NCBI GenBank assembly: GCA_934572335.1
Contig: CAKTKU010000005.1
Span: 34,539 to 98,538 of the forward strand
Direction of reading: 5' to 3'
DNA length: 64,000 bases
From: an uncultured Oscillospiraceae bacterium
GTDB taxonomy: Bacteria; Bacillota; Clostridia; Oscillospirales; Oscillospiraceae
Under the pieces are notes generated by a model. That model ran no database searches. It saw only the letters and a list, made by a program, of their open reading frames with translations, and had not been told where the DNA came from. Numbering within the stretch: position 1 is the stretch's first letter; every line of letters starts with the position of its first letter. The position numbers and the translations under genes were made by a program. Positions 1-7,979 of the stretch are shown piece after piece.

Positions 1-824
1 AACGGTATTTCGCTTTCCGTGCTCACAGCAACATCGTAGACATGCTCCCCGACCTCGCGGCACGCCATATCGTCCGGCATACGGCTTGCCTTCACCCGTA
101 CCTTGGTATTCTGAGAAACCATCGCGCGGAGCTTTGTAATGTCCCCCGCGGCGAACAAGCGCCCCTTATTCACAAGGCCATAGGTCGTGCATATCTCCTG
201 CGCGTAGCGGAGCTGATGCGTGCACAGAAACACCGTGGCTCCCTCCGCGGCCTGCTCCTGTATCAGCGAATTCGCGTTCTGCGCGCTCTCGGGGTCGAGG
301 CCGGAGGTCGGCTCATCCAGAAACAGCACCTGCGGGCGGTGCAGCAGTGCCCTTGCCAAGGAAAGCCGCTGGCGCATACCTGTTGAATACGTGCCCAGCC
401 GACGATCCGTCACGTCAGCCAGTTCCAACCGGCGCAGGAGCAGTCTTGCCCGCTCCTCGCATTCCGCGCGGCTCATGCCGTAAAGCGTGCCGTAAAACTG
501 CAGGTTTTCCAGCGCCGTCATATGGTCGTACATCTGGGCATGCTCCGTCACCACGCCGACTTTTTGGTGCAGCTGCTCCGGCACTTGCGCGGGGTCTAGT
601 CCCAAAACCTCACATTTGCCGCCCGTTGGCGTCAGCATGCCGCAGAGCAGCTTCACGGTCGTGGTTTTTCCCGCGCCGTTCGGTCCAAGAAAGCCGAAAA
701 TTTCTCCCCTGTTCAGGGAAAAGCTGATTCTGTCGACCGCGGCAGTCCCGCCCGCATATACCTTTGACAGTCCCTCCGCCGTGATCGCGTTCATCTGTTC
801 AGCGCCGCCAGTCAGTTGATTCAT
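1..824 (-). CDS. ABC-2 type transporter ATP-binding protein (3' end outside window)
   Basis: ATPase subunit of an ABC exporter; its membrane partner should lie beyond the left edge. Reading the minus strand from ATG at 824 shows a Walker A motif GPNGAGKT at about residues 47-54, the signature STGMRQR, Walker B VLFLDEP, and the H-loop histidine in CTHQ. The start overlaps the stop of the upstream hydrolase gene in an ATGA (824-821), so translation is probably coupled. The frame stays open to base 1, so the protein is truncated by the window, not by mutation. Family level is certain; the substrate is unknown. Regulator, hydrolase and ATPase appear to form one operon. Confidence 0.93.
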   Translation of the reverse strand, partial: MNQLTGGAEQMNAITAEGLSKVYAGGTAAVDRISFSLNRGEIFGFLGPNGAGKTTTVKLLCGMLTPTGGKCEVLGLDPAQVPEQLHQKVGVVTEHAQMYDHMTALENLQFYGTLYGMSRAECEERARLLLRRLELADVTDRRLGTYSTGMRQRLSLARALLHRPQVLFLDEPTSGLDPESAQNANSLIQEQAAEGATVFLCTHQLRYAQEICTTYGLVNKGRLFAAGDITKLRAMVSQNTKVRVKASRMPDDMACREVGEHVYDVAVSTESEIP

Positions 825-1768
825 GTGCTCTTCTCCTCGCATCCCGCACAGCTTCCATGCAGCAGCTCTTCCACTGTGTACAGCCTTGCGGGGAACTGAT
901 GGCGTGTGTTTTCCTGCACCGTGAGCGTCACATCAGCGCCCGTCCCGCTCACCGCGGCATAAAGCTGCTTTGCCAGCGGGAGGCAGTCCTCATCGTCCGC
1001 GCCGCAGAATATCCGAAGCGCAATGTTTTTCTGCCGTATCGCACGCGCCAACGCCTCCGAATGCTCATGCACGACCGGGATCCACGGGCTTTGCAGCACC
1101 AGAACATCGCAGCGCGCCTCCGTGAACGTGACCGCGCGCAGAAGCATATCGCACCCGGCCGAGAAGCCGCCGCACATGACCCTGCCGTAGCCCTTGTCCC
1201 ACACGCTCTCCATCGCGTCTACCACCGGGAGATAAGCCGCCATGTCGTAGCTCCAGCGGTACGTCCCGTACCCGTCCGGCTCGGCGCTCTGTACCGTCTC
1301 TATCTGCCAGCGGTCGTCTCCGGCGAAAACCGGCGTCCAGTCCATCCGCGCGGTCATTGCATTCTGCGTGTTCCCGTGAATCGCCAAAAAGAGATCATCC
1401 GCCGTCTTTTGTTTCCATGAAAACTCGGCTTCCGACTTGGCAGCAGCTTCGGCATAGCGCGCGTCCGAAAGCGCTTTCAGAGAGGCAAACTCCGGGTCGT
1501 CCTTCAGCGCTTCAAGGTCATCATCCTCCAGTACCTCCGGGCGGTACCACCAGCCGCGCTCCGTGATCGCCGTCCTCAGCCAGCGCAGGGCCTCTGTCGG
1601 TCTGTCCGCCCCGCCCGCAAGGCAGGAGAGAAAGTACAGCGTCTGCGGTCCGAAGCTGTCGGGACAAGCTTCATAGGCGTCCAGCAGGAACTTGTACGCC
1701 TCCGCGTACCTGTTCTCCGCGATGGACAATGTCGTTTCCAATATGTCGTTTTCTTTTACTTCGTTCAA
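821..1768 (-). CDS. Alpha/beta hydrolase with helical TPR-like N-terminus
   Basis: A 315-residue protein. Residues 1-110 are helical and repeat-like (YAEAYKFLLDAYEACPD, then TEALRWLRTAI), resembling TPR units. The C-terminal half is an alpha/beta hydrolase with nucleophile elbow GGFSAG, a candidate acid in CGADDED and a histidine in TRHQF. The start is a TTG at 1768, with GAGG nine bases upstream. It sits 15 bases downstream of the HTH gene and overlaps the ABC ATPase by four bases, so it is the middle gene of a regulator-hydrolase-ABC operon. Substrate unknown; a cytoplasmic esterase is the simplest reading. Confidence 0.75.
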   Translation of the reverse strand: MNEVKENDILETTLSIAENRYAEAYKFLLDAYEACPDSFGPQTLYFLSCLAGGADRPTEALRWLRTAITERGWWYRPEVLEDDDLEALKDDPEFASLKALSDARYAEAAAKSEAEFSWKQKTADDLFLAIHGNTQNAMTARMDWTPVFAGDDRWQIETVQSAEPDGYGTYRWSYDMAAYLPVVDAMESVWDKGYGRVMCGGFSAGCDMLLRAVTFTEARCDVLVLQSPWIPVVHEHSEALARAIRQKNIALRIFCGADDEDCLPLAKQLYAAVSGTGADVTLTVQENTRHQFPARLYTVEELLHGSCAGCEEKST

Positions 1769-1783
1769 TAGTTTTTCCTCACT

Positions 1784-2287
1784 TCAGATTAAAATGTCCG
1801 GGGATGATATGAGGGTTATCCGCCGCGTTTTGCTGTCCGCGGTCGGTTCAGCCTTCATATACTTGAGCCCAAGCTCGTTGATCTCGGAAAGAAAGTCTGT
1901 AAACTCTTCATCCGTCAGCATCAGCGTGCAGTTTGTAAAGAGCAGCATATCCTTTTTCGGGTCGGCGCTGCCGGTGGAAAAATACTTCGCGAACGCCGCG
2001 CATATCCCCAGCAGCGCCATCTGCACGCCGTTTCCGTTTTCGTCCTCGGTCGCCATGGCGTCCTTGTTCAGCTTATACACACTCTCGACCGTTCCGCGGA
2101 TCCTGTTTTCCCCCACGACCGCAAGGATGGAGCTGTCCGCAAGTATCTTCATATGGCGGTACAGACTTGCGCTCGGAACATCGGGCAATGAGTTTTTGAC
2201 TTCCTTCACCGTTCCCGTCTCATGGAGCAAAAAATACTGGAATATTCTCTGCCGGACGGGGTTCATTACCACTTCCGCTATCTCCAT
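1784..2287 (-). CDS. ArsR-like winged-helix transcriptional regulator
   Basis: A 167-residue protein whose first 75 residues form a winged helix typical of ArsR/HTH_20 proteins: NPVRQRIFQYFLLHE, then PDVPSASLYRHMKILAD as recognition helix, then a wing. The C-terminal half is helical with no metal-binding cysteine cluster, so it probably binds an unknown ligand. ATG at 2287 has an excellent AGGAGGTGA site. It is the first gene of the operon with the hydrolase and ABC ATPase, and probably regulates it. Confidence 0.8.
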   Translation of the reverse strand: MEIAEVVMNPVRQRIFQYFLLHETGTVKEVKNSLPDVPSASLYRHMKILADSSILAVVGENRIRGTVESVYKLNKDAMATEDENGNGVQMALLGICAAFAKYFSTGSADPKKDMLLFTNCTLMLTDEEFTDFLSEINELGLKYMKAEPTADSKTRRITLISSPDILI

Positions 2288-2321
2288 ATTCCGCTCACCT
2301 CCTGAATTATTTTCTGTTCAG

Positions 2322-2349
2322 ATTATATTCTCATTTTTGATAATGTCAA
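2322..2349 (-). promoter_or_regulatory. Sigma-A promoter for the HTH-hydrolase-ABC operon
   Basis: On the minus strand TTGACA (2349-2344) is followed after 16 bases by TATAAT (2327-2322), about 35 bases upstream of the regulator start codon. Both hexamers are perfect matches. Confidence 0.75.
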
Positions 2350-2358
2350 GCGTTTTTT

Positions 2359-2391
2359 ATGGGCGGCCCACCGTTCAGGTGAGCCGCCCAT
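2359..2391. repeat. GC-rich inverted repeat between two leftward operons
   Basis: Arms ATGGGCGGC and GCCGCCCAT plus CACC/GGTG enclose a five-base loop. It lies downstream of the AlbA_2 gene and just upstream of the next promoter, so it may end AlbA_2 transcription. In the leftward direction it is followed by A residues rather than a U-tract, so a classical terminator is doubtful. Confidence 0.5.
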
Positions 2392-2455
2392 GATAAATCG
2401 TGGTGTTGTATTTATTGCACACCATTTTGGGGATATTGCCCGTCATTATTGAAGT

Positions 2456-3796
2456 CTATTTCTTTGACAGCTCATACCGTGTGGTACGACTTCCACCGAG
2501 CTGTTTGACTTGACCGTTATCCACCATTGCTTTCAGAATACGGCCAGCCGTGGACTGGCTGACGTCCAGCAATGCCTGAGTTTCTTTACGGGTAATTGCT
2601 TGATGCTCCGTCAAAAAACGCAGAACCTTTTCTTCGTTTGGATTTGAAACCAGAGCTGTCGCTTTCTCAATTTCTTTGGGTGTTTCTTCTGCTTTTGGCG
2701 TGGCATTCACATTCGGAAGAACGATTTTGAAAGTATTGTTCGTCACTGTGATCTTTGGCTGCACCGGTGCAGTCGCATAAGCCCCCATGATTTTCTTCAT
2801 GCCCGTGCCATATGCCTCAATCAGCTGCAAGCGATAAAACACATTGGCAAGGTGAGGGTTTCTACAAACAGAAATGCCCATCATCAAATCGTCCAGCTCC
2901 AAACCGGGAAGCAGCCCGCCAATGGACACAAATTCAATTCGGTCATCGTAAATGCTTATCAAGGTGCTGGCTCGGAAGGAATAATCCCGGTGCACCAGTG
3001 AGTTCAGCAGCGCCTCGCGGACAGCAACCTCCGGGTAGTCCCGGGTATCGATCCGCAGGAGCTTCCGGAAGGTCGCATGGGTCTGATTGTGGAAATCTAT
3101 ATAGTCATAGACCTCATTGAGCTGCTGTATCAGGGAACCGGAAAACTCCCGGCGATCCTTAAATACATTCTGATTTGTTCCTTCAAAAACGGCCGCCTTG
3201 ATGGTATGAGGGCACTGCTCAGACAGGAGCAGACCTAGATTCGTATAAATGCCGTCTGCGGAAACGATTTTCAGAGTCTGCATTTGCGGCTGACCAAAGG
3301 CAACACCCCGTTTTTCAAACTCCTTTTTTGTAGCCCCAAAGGTCAATGTCTGATTGATAGACCGCATGTTCTCGAAGCTGTCCCCATCGGTTTCCTTGAT
3401 CATCTGCCGAATGGCCGTATCCGTTGCCGGAACAGAAGAATAGCCCTGCCGCACGTAGACACCCTCGGGCCGCAGTCCTTTCTTTGCCAGATAATAAGGA
3501 CGGTTCGTGCCGCGCTGGACGTTGACTGCCACGACCGCTTTTTCCTCACAGTCCAACGTCTCGTAGTGAATGAACATAGTGACATCCGGCTTTACGGTAT
3601 CCCGCACCATATTGGAGATCTGCAAGGCGCATTCATCAGCATTCTCGACACCCAACACTGTACCATCGTCCGCCACGCCCACATAGACCGTTCCGCCATC
3701 GCAGTTTGCAAAGGCAATGATCTCTTTTTTGATGTCATCCATCACAACGGACTTCAACTCAGCCGTTTCTGTTTCCCGGAATCTCATTCTGCTCAC
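2456..3796 (-). CDS. AlbA_2/Schlafen-type ATP-binding regulator with winged-helix C-terminus
   Basis: A 446-residue protein. Residues 5-130 carry the AlbA_2 (old AAA_4) domain: ELKSVVMDDIKKEIIAFAN, then DGGTVYVGVADDGTVLGV. Residues about 230-340 resemble the HATPase_c_4 segment (REALLNSLVHRDYSF, YDDRIEFVSIGGLLPG). The last 60 residues form a winged helix (ITRKETQALLDVSQSTAGRILKAM). Such proteins are usually annotated as putative transcriptional regulators or RNA-binding ATPases. Start ATG 3796 has AGAGGTGA. The gene is monocistronic; the repeated boxes in its promoter suggest autoregulation. Confidence 0.85.
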   Translation of the reverse strand: MSRMRFRETETAELKSVVMDDIKKEIIAFANCDGGTVYVGVADDGTVLGVENADECALQISNMVRDTVKPDVTMFIHYETLDCEEKAVVAVNVQRGTNRPYYLAKKGLRPEGVYVRQGYSSVPATDTAIRQMIKETDGDSFENMRSINQTLTFGATKKEFEKRGVAFGQPQMQTLKIVSADGIYTNLGLLLSEQCPHTIKAAVFEGTNQNVFKDRREFSGSLIQQLNEVYDYIDFHNQTHATFRKLLRIDTRDYPEVAVREALLNSLVHRDYSFRASTLISIYDDRIEFVSIGGLLPGLELDDLMMGISVCRNPHLANVFYRLQLIEAYGTGMKKIMGAYATAPVQPKITVTNNTFKIVLPNVNATPKAEETPKEIEKATALVSNPNEEKVLRFLTEHQAITRKETQALLDVSQSTAGRILKAMVDNGQVKQLGGSRTTRYELSKK

Positions 3797-3819
3797 CTCT
3801 TAGCTCTATTCTGTCCATA

Positions 3820-3863
3820 TTCTAACCATTCTAATCATTATTGTCAACCATACTGGTTAGAAT
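3820..3863 (-). promoter_or_regulatory. Promoter with three ATTCTAACC operator boxes
   Basis: Minus-strand TTGACA (3847-3842) and TAGAAT (3825-3820) with a 16-base spacer. Three copies of a nine-base box overlap it: ATTCTAACC at 3820-3828, ATTCTAATC at 3829-3837, and inverted GGTTAGAAT at 3855-3863. Two boxes cover the -10 and spacer, as expected for repression, plausibly by the downstream winged-helix protein. Confidence 0.65.
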
Positions 3864-3948
3864 GATGAGAAGCAGAGACGCAAATTAGCAAACTGTTTGT
3901 CCCGAATATTATATATTCTTCGTTACATTCGAAGATACACACCGTTCT

Positions 3949-4851
3949 TTAAAGCTGGGCAAGAATCTCCCCGATGTCCCCGTCGATGCAGATCGATCTA
4001 TTTTTGATCTCATCCGGGGCATATGCCTCGCCGTAATTCAGGCAGGCATACACCGCGCCGGGCTGCTCTGCTGTCATGCGCCAGAAGCTGTACTTCACTA
4101 TGGTCGGCGTGTTGTAGCCGACCCCAAGCTCCAGATAGAGCGTATTCACGTTTTTGTGGCGGCGCAGGAACTCCGAATACCGCTCCGCGGCGCGGTGCCA
4201 GCCCTCATCCTCGACAAAGCTGTCGTCCGCGCGGAGGTTCATGGTCATGGGGCTGCCGCAGCGCGGACAGCGCGGGATCAGTTCCGCGGGGACGCTCATT
4301 TCCGGCTGCACCCCGTCCGGGAGCGTCAGCGCGCCGTCCGCGCCGATAACGTACCCCTGCGCCTCCACCATCGCGCGGACAGTCTCCGCGTTGTCGTAGG
4401 TCTCCTCATGGCACGGGCGGCTGCACTGCCAGAGCCCGTAGTCGCCCTGCGTGTAAAAAAGGCGGTGCTTGTCAACCCCGGCTCTCTGGAAGCAGTGGTC
4501 AACGTTCGTCGTCAGGACAAAATAGTCCTTGCCGCGGACAAGCTCAAGGAGCTTATCGTACACGGGCTTCGGCGCAGGCATGTACCGATTGATGTAGATA
4601 TACCGGCTCCAATACGCCCAGTGCTCCTCCGGCGTGCGGAACGGATAGAAGCCGCCGGTGTACATATCGTCAAAGCGGTATTTCCGCGCAAAATCGGAAA
4701 AATAACGCTCGAACCGCTCGCCGGAGTACGTGAACCCCGCCGAGGTCGAAAGCCCCGCGCCCGCGCCGATCACGACCGCGTCCGCGGCGTCGAGCGCCGC
4801 GCGCAGGCGTTCAGTCTGCTCTGCGGAGCCGTTTGTATGCTTTGAAAACAT
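3949..4851 (-). CDS. SirTM-class sirtuin (probable protein ADP-ribosyltransferase)
   Basis: A 300-residue sirtuin with the NAD-binding motif GAGAGLS (residues 29-35) and TTNVDHCF (114-121). The canonical catalytic histidine of deacetylase sirtuins is replaced by glutamine: TQGDYG, Q135, with N116 upstream. This is the signature of macrodomain-linked SirTM enzymes, which ADP-ribosylate proteins instead of deacetylating them. A structural zinc site is suggested by C143, C147 and CPRCG. It is the last gene of the leftward ACGX operon, 15 bases after the PLP enzyme; its macrodomain partner is two genes upstream. No GcvH-like or lipoate-ligase gene, the usual SirTM partners, is present. Confidence 0.88.
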   Translation of the reverse strand: MFSKHTNGSAEQTERLRAALDAADAVVIGAGAGLSTSAGFTYSGERFERYFSDFARKYRFDDMYTGGFYPFRTPEEHWAYWSRYIYINRYMPAPKPVYDKLLELVRGKDYFVLTTNVDHCFQRAGVDKHRLFYTQGDYGLWQCSRPCHEETYDNAETVRAMVEAQGYVIGADGALTLPDGVQPEMSVPAELIPRCPRCGSPMTMNLRADDSFVEDEGWHRAAERYSEFLRRHKNVNTLYLELGVGYNTPTIVKYSFWRMTAEQPGAVYACLNYGEAYAPDEIKNRSICIDGDIGEILAQL

Positions 4852-4866
4852 TGAATATCACCCTTT

Positions 4867-5979
4867 TTACCTTGACATTCCGCGGCACGCGACCGGCAGG
4901 GTCTCGATCACTTTCCCGCCGGAGACAAGATACGCCGTGTCATAGAGATTTACGGTGGGGCACACATGGCTCGGTATAACCTCGACCTTGTCGCCCACAT
5001 TGACCAGCTTGCTGAATTTTTCGCTGTTCAGCACGCCGTGCTCATCAAAGAGGTTTTCGATAGTAATATTCTCCGCGCCTTTTATCGCGCCGAAGCCCGC
5101 CGTGGCGCAGATGCCCGTCGGACGGTTCTGCGAAACCAGCGCTTTCGCCCCGGTGTCGAGCACCACGCGGTTTTTCTCCGGCTTTGAAATGACGGATGCC
5201 AGAACGGTTGCCGCGCAGTGGCTGAAATCATGGATGGCGTTCGATTGACCGACGTCGAAAAACACATACGTTCCAAGGCGCAGCTCCGTGATGCCCTCAA
5301 AGCTGTGCCCGTTCATCACGGACGGGGTCGCGCCGATGCTGACGGTGTCGATGTCCACGCCCATGCCGCGGATGATGTCCGCGGCGCGCACGGTCTTTTC
5401 ATAGGCCGCCTTCGCCTTGCTGCAGCAGTCCTCAATGCTGTCCGCCTTATAGGTGTGCCCCTCGTGAGAAAAAATTCCCTTCAAAACAACATGTCTGCAC
5501 TGCTTGATCGCGTTTACGAGCCGGATAAGCTGCTCATCATTGGTCACGCCCGTTCTGACCTCGCCGACCTCATATTCGATCAGGACCTCCAGCGGGCGCT
5601 CTTCCGCGGCAAACACCTTCTCCATCTGGCCCAGCTGCACCTCGTTGTCGATGCCGATCCTCACATGGATATGCCGGGACAGCTCCCGCAATCTTTCGTA
5701 TTTATCTTCCCCAATCACTTCGTTTGCGATGAAAATGTCGCCGATACCGTTGGCCGCCATCACTTCGGCCTCGCCGATCTTCGCACATGCGATCCCGCAC
5801 GCTCCGGCCTCCATCTGCAACTTGGCAAAGTACGGCATTCTGTGTGTTTTGATATGCGGTCTCAGCTTCAAACCGAGAGAATCCGCCTTCTTCTGCATCA
5901 TCTCAATGTTCGCGAGCGCGATGTCTCTGTCGATGAGCAGACTTGGCGTCTCCAGATACGAATACGGCGATGTGATCAT
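4867..5979 (-). CDS. DSD1-family PLP enzyme (D-threonine aldolase / D-serine dehydratase-like)
   Basis: A 370-residue fold-type III PLP enzyme of the alanine racemase N-domain plus D-serine-dehydratase-like C-domain class. The PLP lysine is in RPHIKTHR near residue 45, the phosphate-binding region reads VSIGATPS, and the C-terminal metal site is PSHVCPTVN, with the His and Cys that bind metal in this family. Substrate is most likely a D-beta-hydroxy amino acid; the exact reaction is not visible. It lies 19 bases after the macrodomain gene and 15 before the SirTM gene, interrupting the usual SirTM-macrodomain pairing. Confidence 0.85.
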   Translation of the reverse strand: MITSPYSYLETPSLLIDRDIALANIEMMQKKADSLGLKLRPHIKTHRMPYFAKLQMEAGACGIACAKIGEAEVMAANGIGDIFIANEVIGEDKYERLRELSRHIHVRIGIDNEVQLGQMEKVFAAEERPLEVLIEYEVGEVRTGVTNDEQLIRLVNAIKQCRHVVLKGIFSHEGHTYKADSIEDCCSKAKAAYEKTVRAADIIRGMGVDIDTVSIGATPSVMNGHSFEGITELRLGTYVFFDVGQSNAIHDFSHCAATVLASVISKPEKNRVVLDTGAKALVSQNRPTGICATAGFGAIKGAENITIENLFDEHGVLNSEKFSKLVNVGDKVEVIPSHVCPTVNLYDTAYLVSGGKVIETLPVACRGMSR

Positions 5980-5998
5980 GGTTTTCCTCCTTGTGTTC

Positions 5999-6778
5999 TC
6001 AATCTGCGTTCAGCAGACGTGCGTAGATTTCTTTGTCCAAATCCTTGAAAACGTTGAAAATCACTTTTCCCACGCTGGTTTTTGTGTTCATGAACTGCTT
6101 CACGGTCTCCACGGCGATTTCCGCCGCCTGTTCATTGGGAAAGTGGAACTCCCCCGTGGAAATGCAGCAGAACGCCACGCTTTCCAGACCGTTCTCCGCC
6201 GCCATCTCCAGACAGGAGCGGTAGCAGGAGGCCAGAAGCTCCCGGTCTTGCCTCGTCACGCGCCCGTCAATTATCGGACCCACGGTGTGCAGAACATACT
6301 TGCATGGCAGATTGAACGCCGGGGTGATTTTCGCCCGCCCGGTCGGCTCGGGATAGCCCTGCTGTTCCATCAGTTCCTCACACGCAAGGCGAAGCTCCAC
6401 ACCCGCGAAAGTGTGAATGGCGTTGTCGATACAGCGGTGATTGGGAACATAGCAGCCGGTCATGCCGGAATTCGCGGCGTTGACGATGGCATCGCACCTG
6501 AGTGTGGTAATATCGCCCTGCCAGAGGTAGAGCCCCGGCTGCACGGGCGTCAGCTCCGCAATATCTGCGACACCCTTTGCGGCGGTCTCGCCTTGCAGAT
6601 ATGCGTCCTGCACTTTCAAGAAGACCTCATCGGCGCTCCGCGGCGCGCGGATATTCATCAGACCGCGCAGAAGCTGACGCTGGTTCTCCGGCTCTGCCGG
6701 TATTTCGATATTCCGGTATTCCGTTTTCTCTTTCAAAAGCGACCGGATGAGAAACATCCGGCGTTCGGATTGATTCAT
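5999..6778 (-). CDS. Zinc-type macrodomain protein-ADP-ribose hydrolase
   Basis: A 259-residue protein with a helical N-terminal extension (about 1-85) and a macrodomain. The core shows GDITTLRCDAIVNAANSGM, the zinc-macrodomain segment GCYVPNHRCIDNAIH, then HTVGP and CISTGEFHFP. This matches macrodomains that partner SirTM sirtuins and remove ADP-ribose from target proteins. Its ATG overlaps the stop of the flavin/ferredoxin gene (6778-6775), so it is translationally coupled to the ACGX operon. Together with the SirTM gene it gives a writer and an eraser of one modification. Confidence 0.9.
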   Translation of the reverse strand: MNQSERRMFLIRSLLKEKTEYRNIEIPAEPENQRQLLRGLMNIRAPRSADEVFLKVQDAYLQGETAAKGVADIAELTPVQPGLYLWQGDITTLRCDAIVNAANSGMTGCYVPNHRCIDNAIHTFAGVELRLACEELMEQQGYPEPTGRAKITPAFNLPCKYVLHTVGPIIDGRVTRQDRELLASCYRSCLEMAAENGLESVAFCCISTGEFHFPNEQAAEIAVETVKQFMNTKTSVGKVIFNVFKDLDKEIYARLLNAD

Positions 6779-7380
6779 AGCTTTTCCACCGCCTTTGCCG
6801 GACAGTGTTCATAGCACGCGCCGCAATGAAGACAGTGCTCCTGCTGAATGGTGTATTTCTCGCCGGGGACGATGCACCTCTGCGGGCAGTGTTCCAGACA
6901 GGTGCCGCACCCGATGCAGACATCTGTGATATGATAGCCTTTTTTCTCCGCTTCTGCCCGACCGACAGTATAGGTCTCACGGAAGATGGGTTTCACCCCA
7001 AGGTTGAAGTATTCGATGGTGAAATCGTTGAGCTCAAAGACGATGCCGATATTACGGGTGTCTTCAGGGTACACATTGGCAAGATACGGCTGCTCCGCGA
7101 ATATCGTGCTGATTTTTTCCTCCTGCGCCTCAGCGGGAACAGCTCTGCCGGACAGGCGGATCATTTCTTTGAAGCGTGTGTAAGCGAGGATCTGCACCCG
7201 TCCGTCGGACAGCAGCTCATCGCAAAACGCCTTGCCCCGCGCCGTGAAGAAATAAAGCGAATCACGCTCATAATGAATTGCGCTGACGCAGCGGATCTGC
7301 GGTGCGCCGGTCTTATCTACGGTGGCAAATGAGAGCACACCGCAGAGCTCTAATTTCTGCAAACAGGTCTGCGCGTTCAT
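6775..7380 (-). CDS. PNPOx-fold flavoprotein fused to a 2x[4Fe-4S] ferredoxin
   Basis: A 201-residue protein. Residues 1-130 form a pyridoxamine-phosphate-oxidase-like split barrel that normally binds FMN (GVLSFATVDKTGAPQIRCVS). Residues 150-201 form a bacterial ferredoxin with CIGCGTCLEHCP and CLHCGACYEHCP, eight ligands for two clusters. This combination suggests electron transfer between FMN and a cytoplasmic partner, for example the radical SAM enzyme or nitroreductase upstream. It overlaps both neighbours by four bases (ATGA). Confidence 0.88.
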   Translation of the reverse strand: MNAQTCLQKLELCGVLSFATVDKTGAPQIRCVSAIHYERDSLYFFTARGKAFCDELLSDGRVQILAYTRFKEMIRLSGRAVPAEAQEEKISTIFAEQPYLANVYPEDTRNIGIVFELNDFTIEYFNLGVKPIFRETYTVGRAEAEKKGYHITDVCIGCGTCLEHCPQRCIVPGEKYTIQQEHCLHCGACYEHCPAKAVEKL

Positions 7381-7979
7381 TCTGCGGCACCTCCTATACG
7401 TATTACGCGCCCCTCTTTTCTCGGCTTCGGGGCGGGATGCTTGTCACCCTCACGGGGATAGCCCAAAAGAAGCTGCATGACGGCGTAGTGGTCTGTGGGA
7501 ATGCTCCACCGGCGCAGGATCTCCTGTCCGTAAGGGTCTGCAAAGGCTGTCCACCCCTGACCTATATAGCACGAGCCGATACCCAGCGCGTCCGCCGCCA
7601 GCATCATGTTTTCCGCTGCCGCCGCACAATCCTCCGCCGAAAACAGAAAATTCTTCGGCGCGAACATTGTGATGACGGTGGGGGCATCGTAAAAAGCGTT
7701 CGTCAGCCTGGCATCGTCAACAATGCTGGGCTGCTCGCGGGAGACAAAGCTTGTTGCCGTAGACATTCTGAAGTTGGAGTTTGCCCGCTTGGTCTTGCCG
7801 AGGCGCTCATTCACCGCTTCATCCTGACAGACAGCGAAGATCACGCCCTGCCGTCCGCCCGCGCTGGGGGCATACAGACCGGCCTGAATGATCTGCTGCA
7901 AGGCAGCCTCCTCGATCTGCTTCGGTTCAAACCGCCGGATGGCGCGGCGGTGCATGATGGTTTCAAAAACATCATGCAT
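7377..7979 (-). CDS. Nitroreductase-family FMN oxidoreductase
   Basis: A 200-residue nitroreductase fold protein: MHRRAIRRFEPKQI at residues 10-23 (FMN phosphate contacts), LYAPSAGGRQG, and the C-terminal ADALGIGSCYIGQG. Members use FMN and NAD(P)H; some act in peptide maturation as azoline or thioether oxidases. Here it overlaps the radical SAM gene by eight bases and the flavin/ferredoxin gene by four, so a role in redox chemistry on the ACGX peptide is plausible but inferred. Confidence 0.88.
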   Translation of the reverse strand: MHDVFETIMHRRAIRRFEPKQIEEAALQQIIQAGLYAPSAGGRQGVIFAVCQDEAVNERLGKTKRANSNFRMSTATSFVSREQPSIVDDARLTNAFYDAPTVITMFAPKNFLFSAEDCAAAAENMMLAADALGIGSCYIGQGWTAFADPYGQEILRRWSIPTDHYAVMQLLLGYPREGDKHPAPKPRKEGRVIRIGGAAE

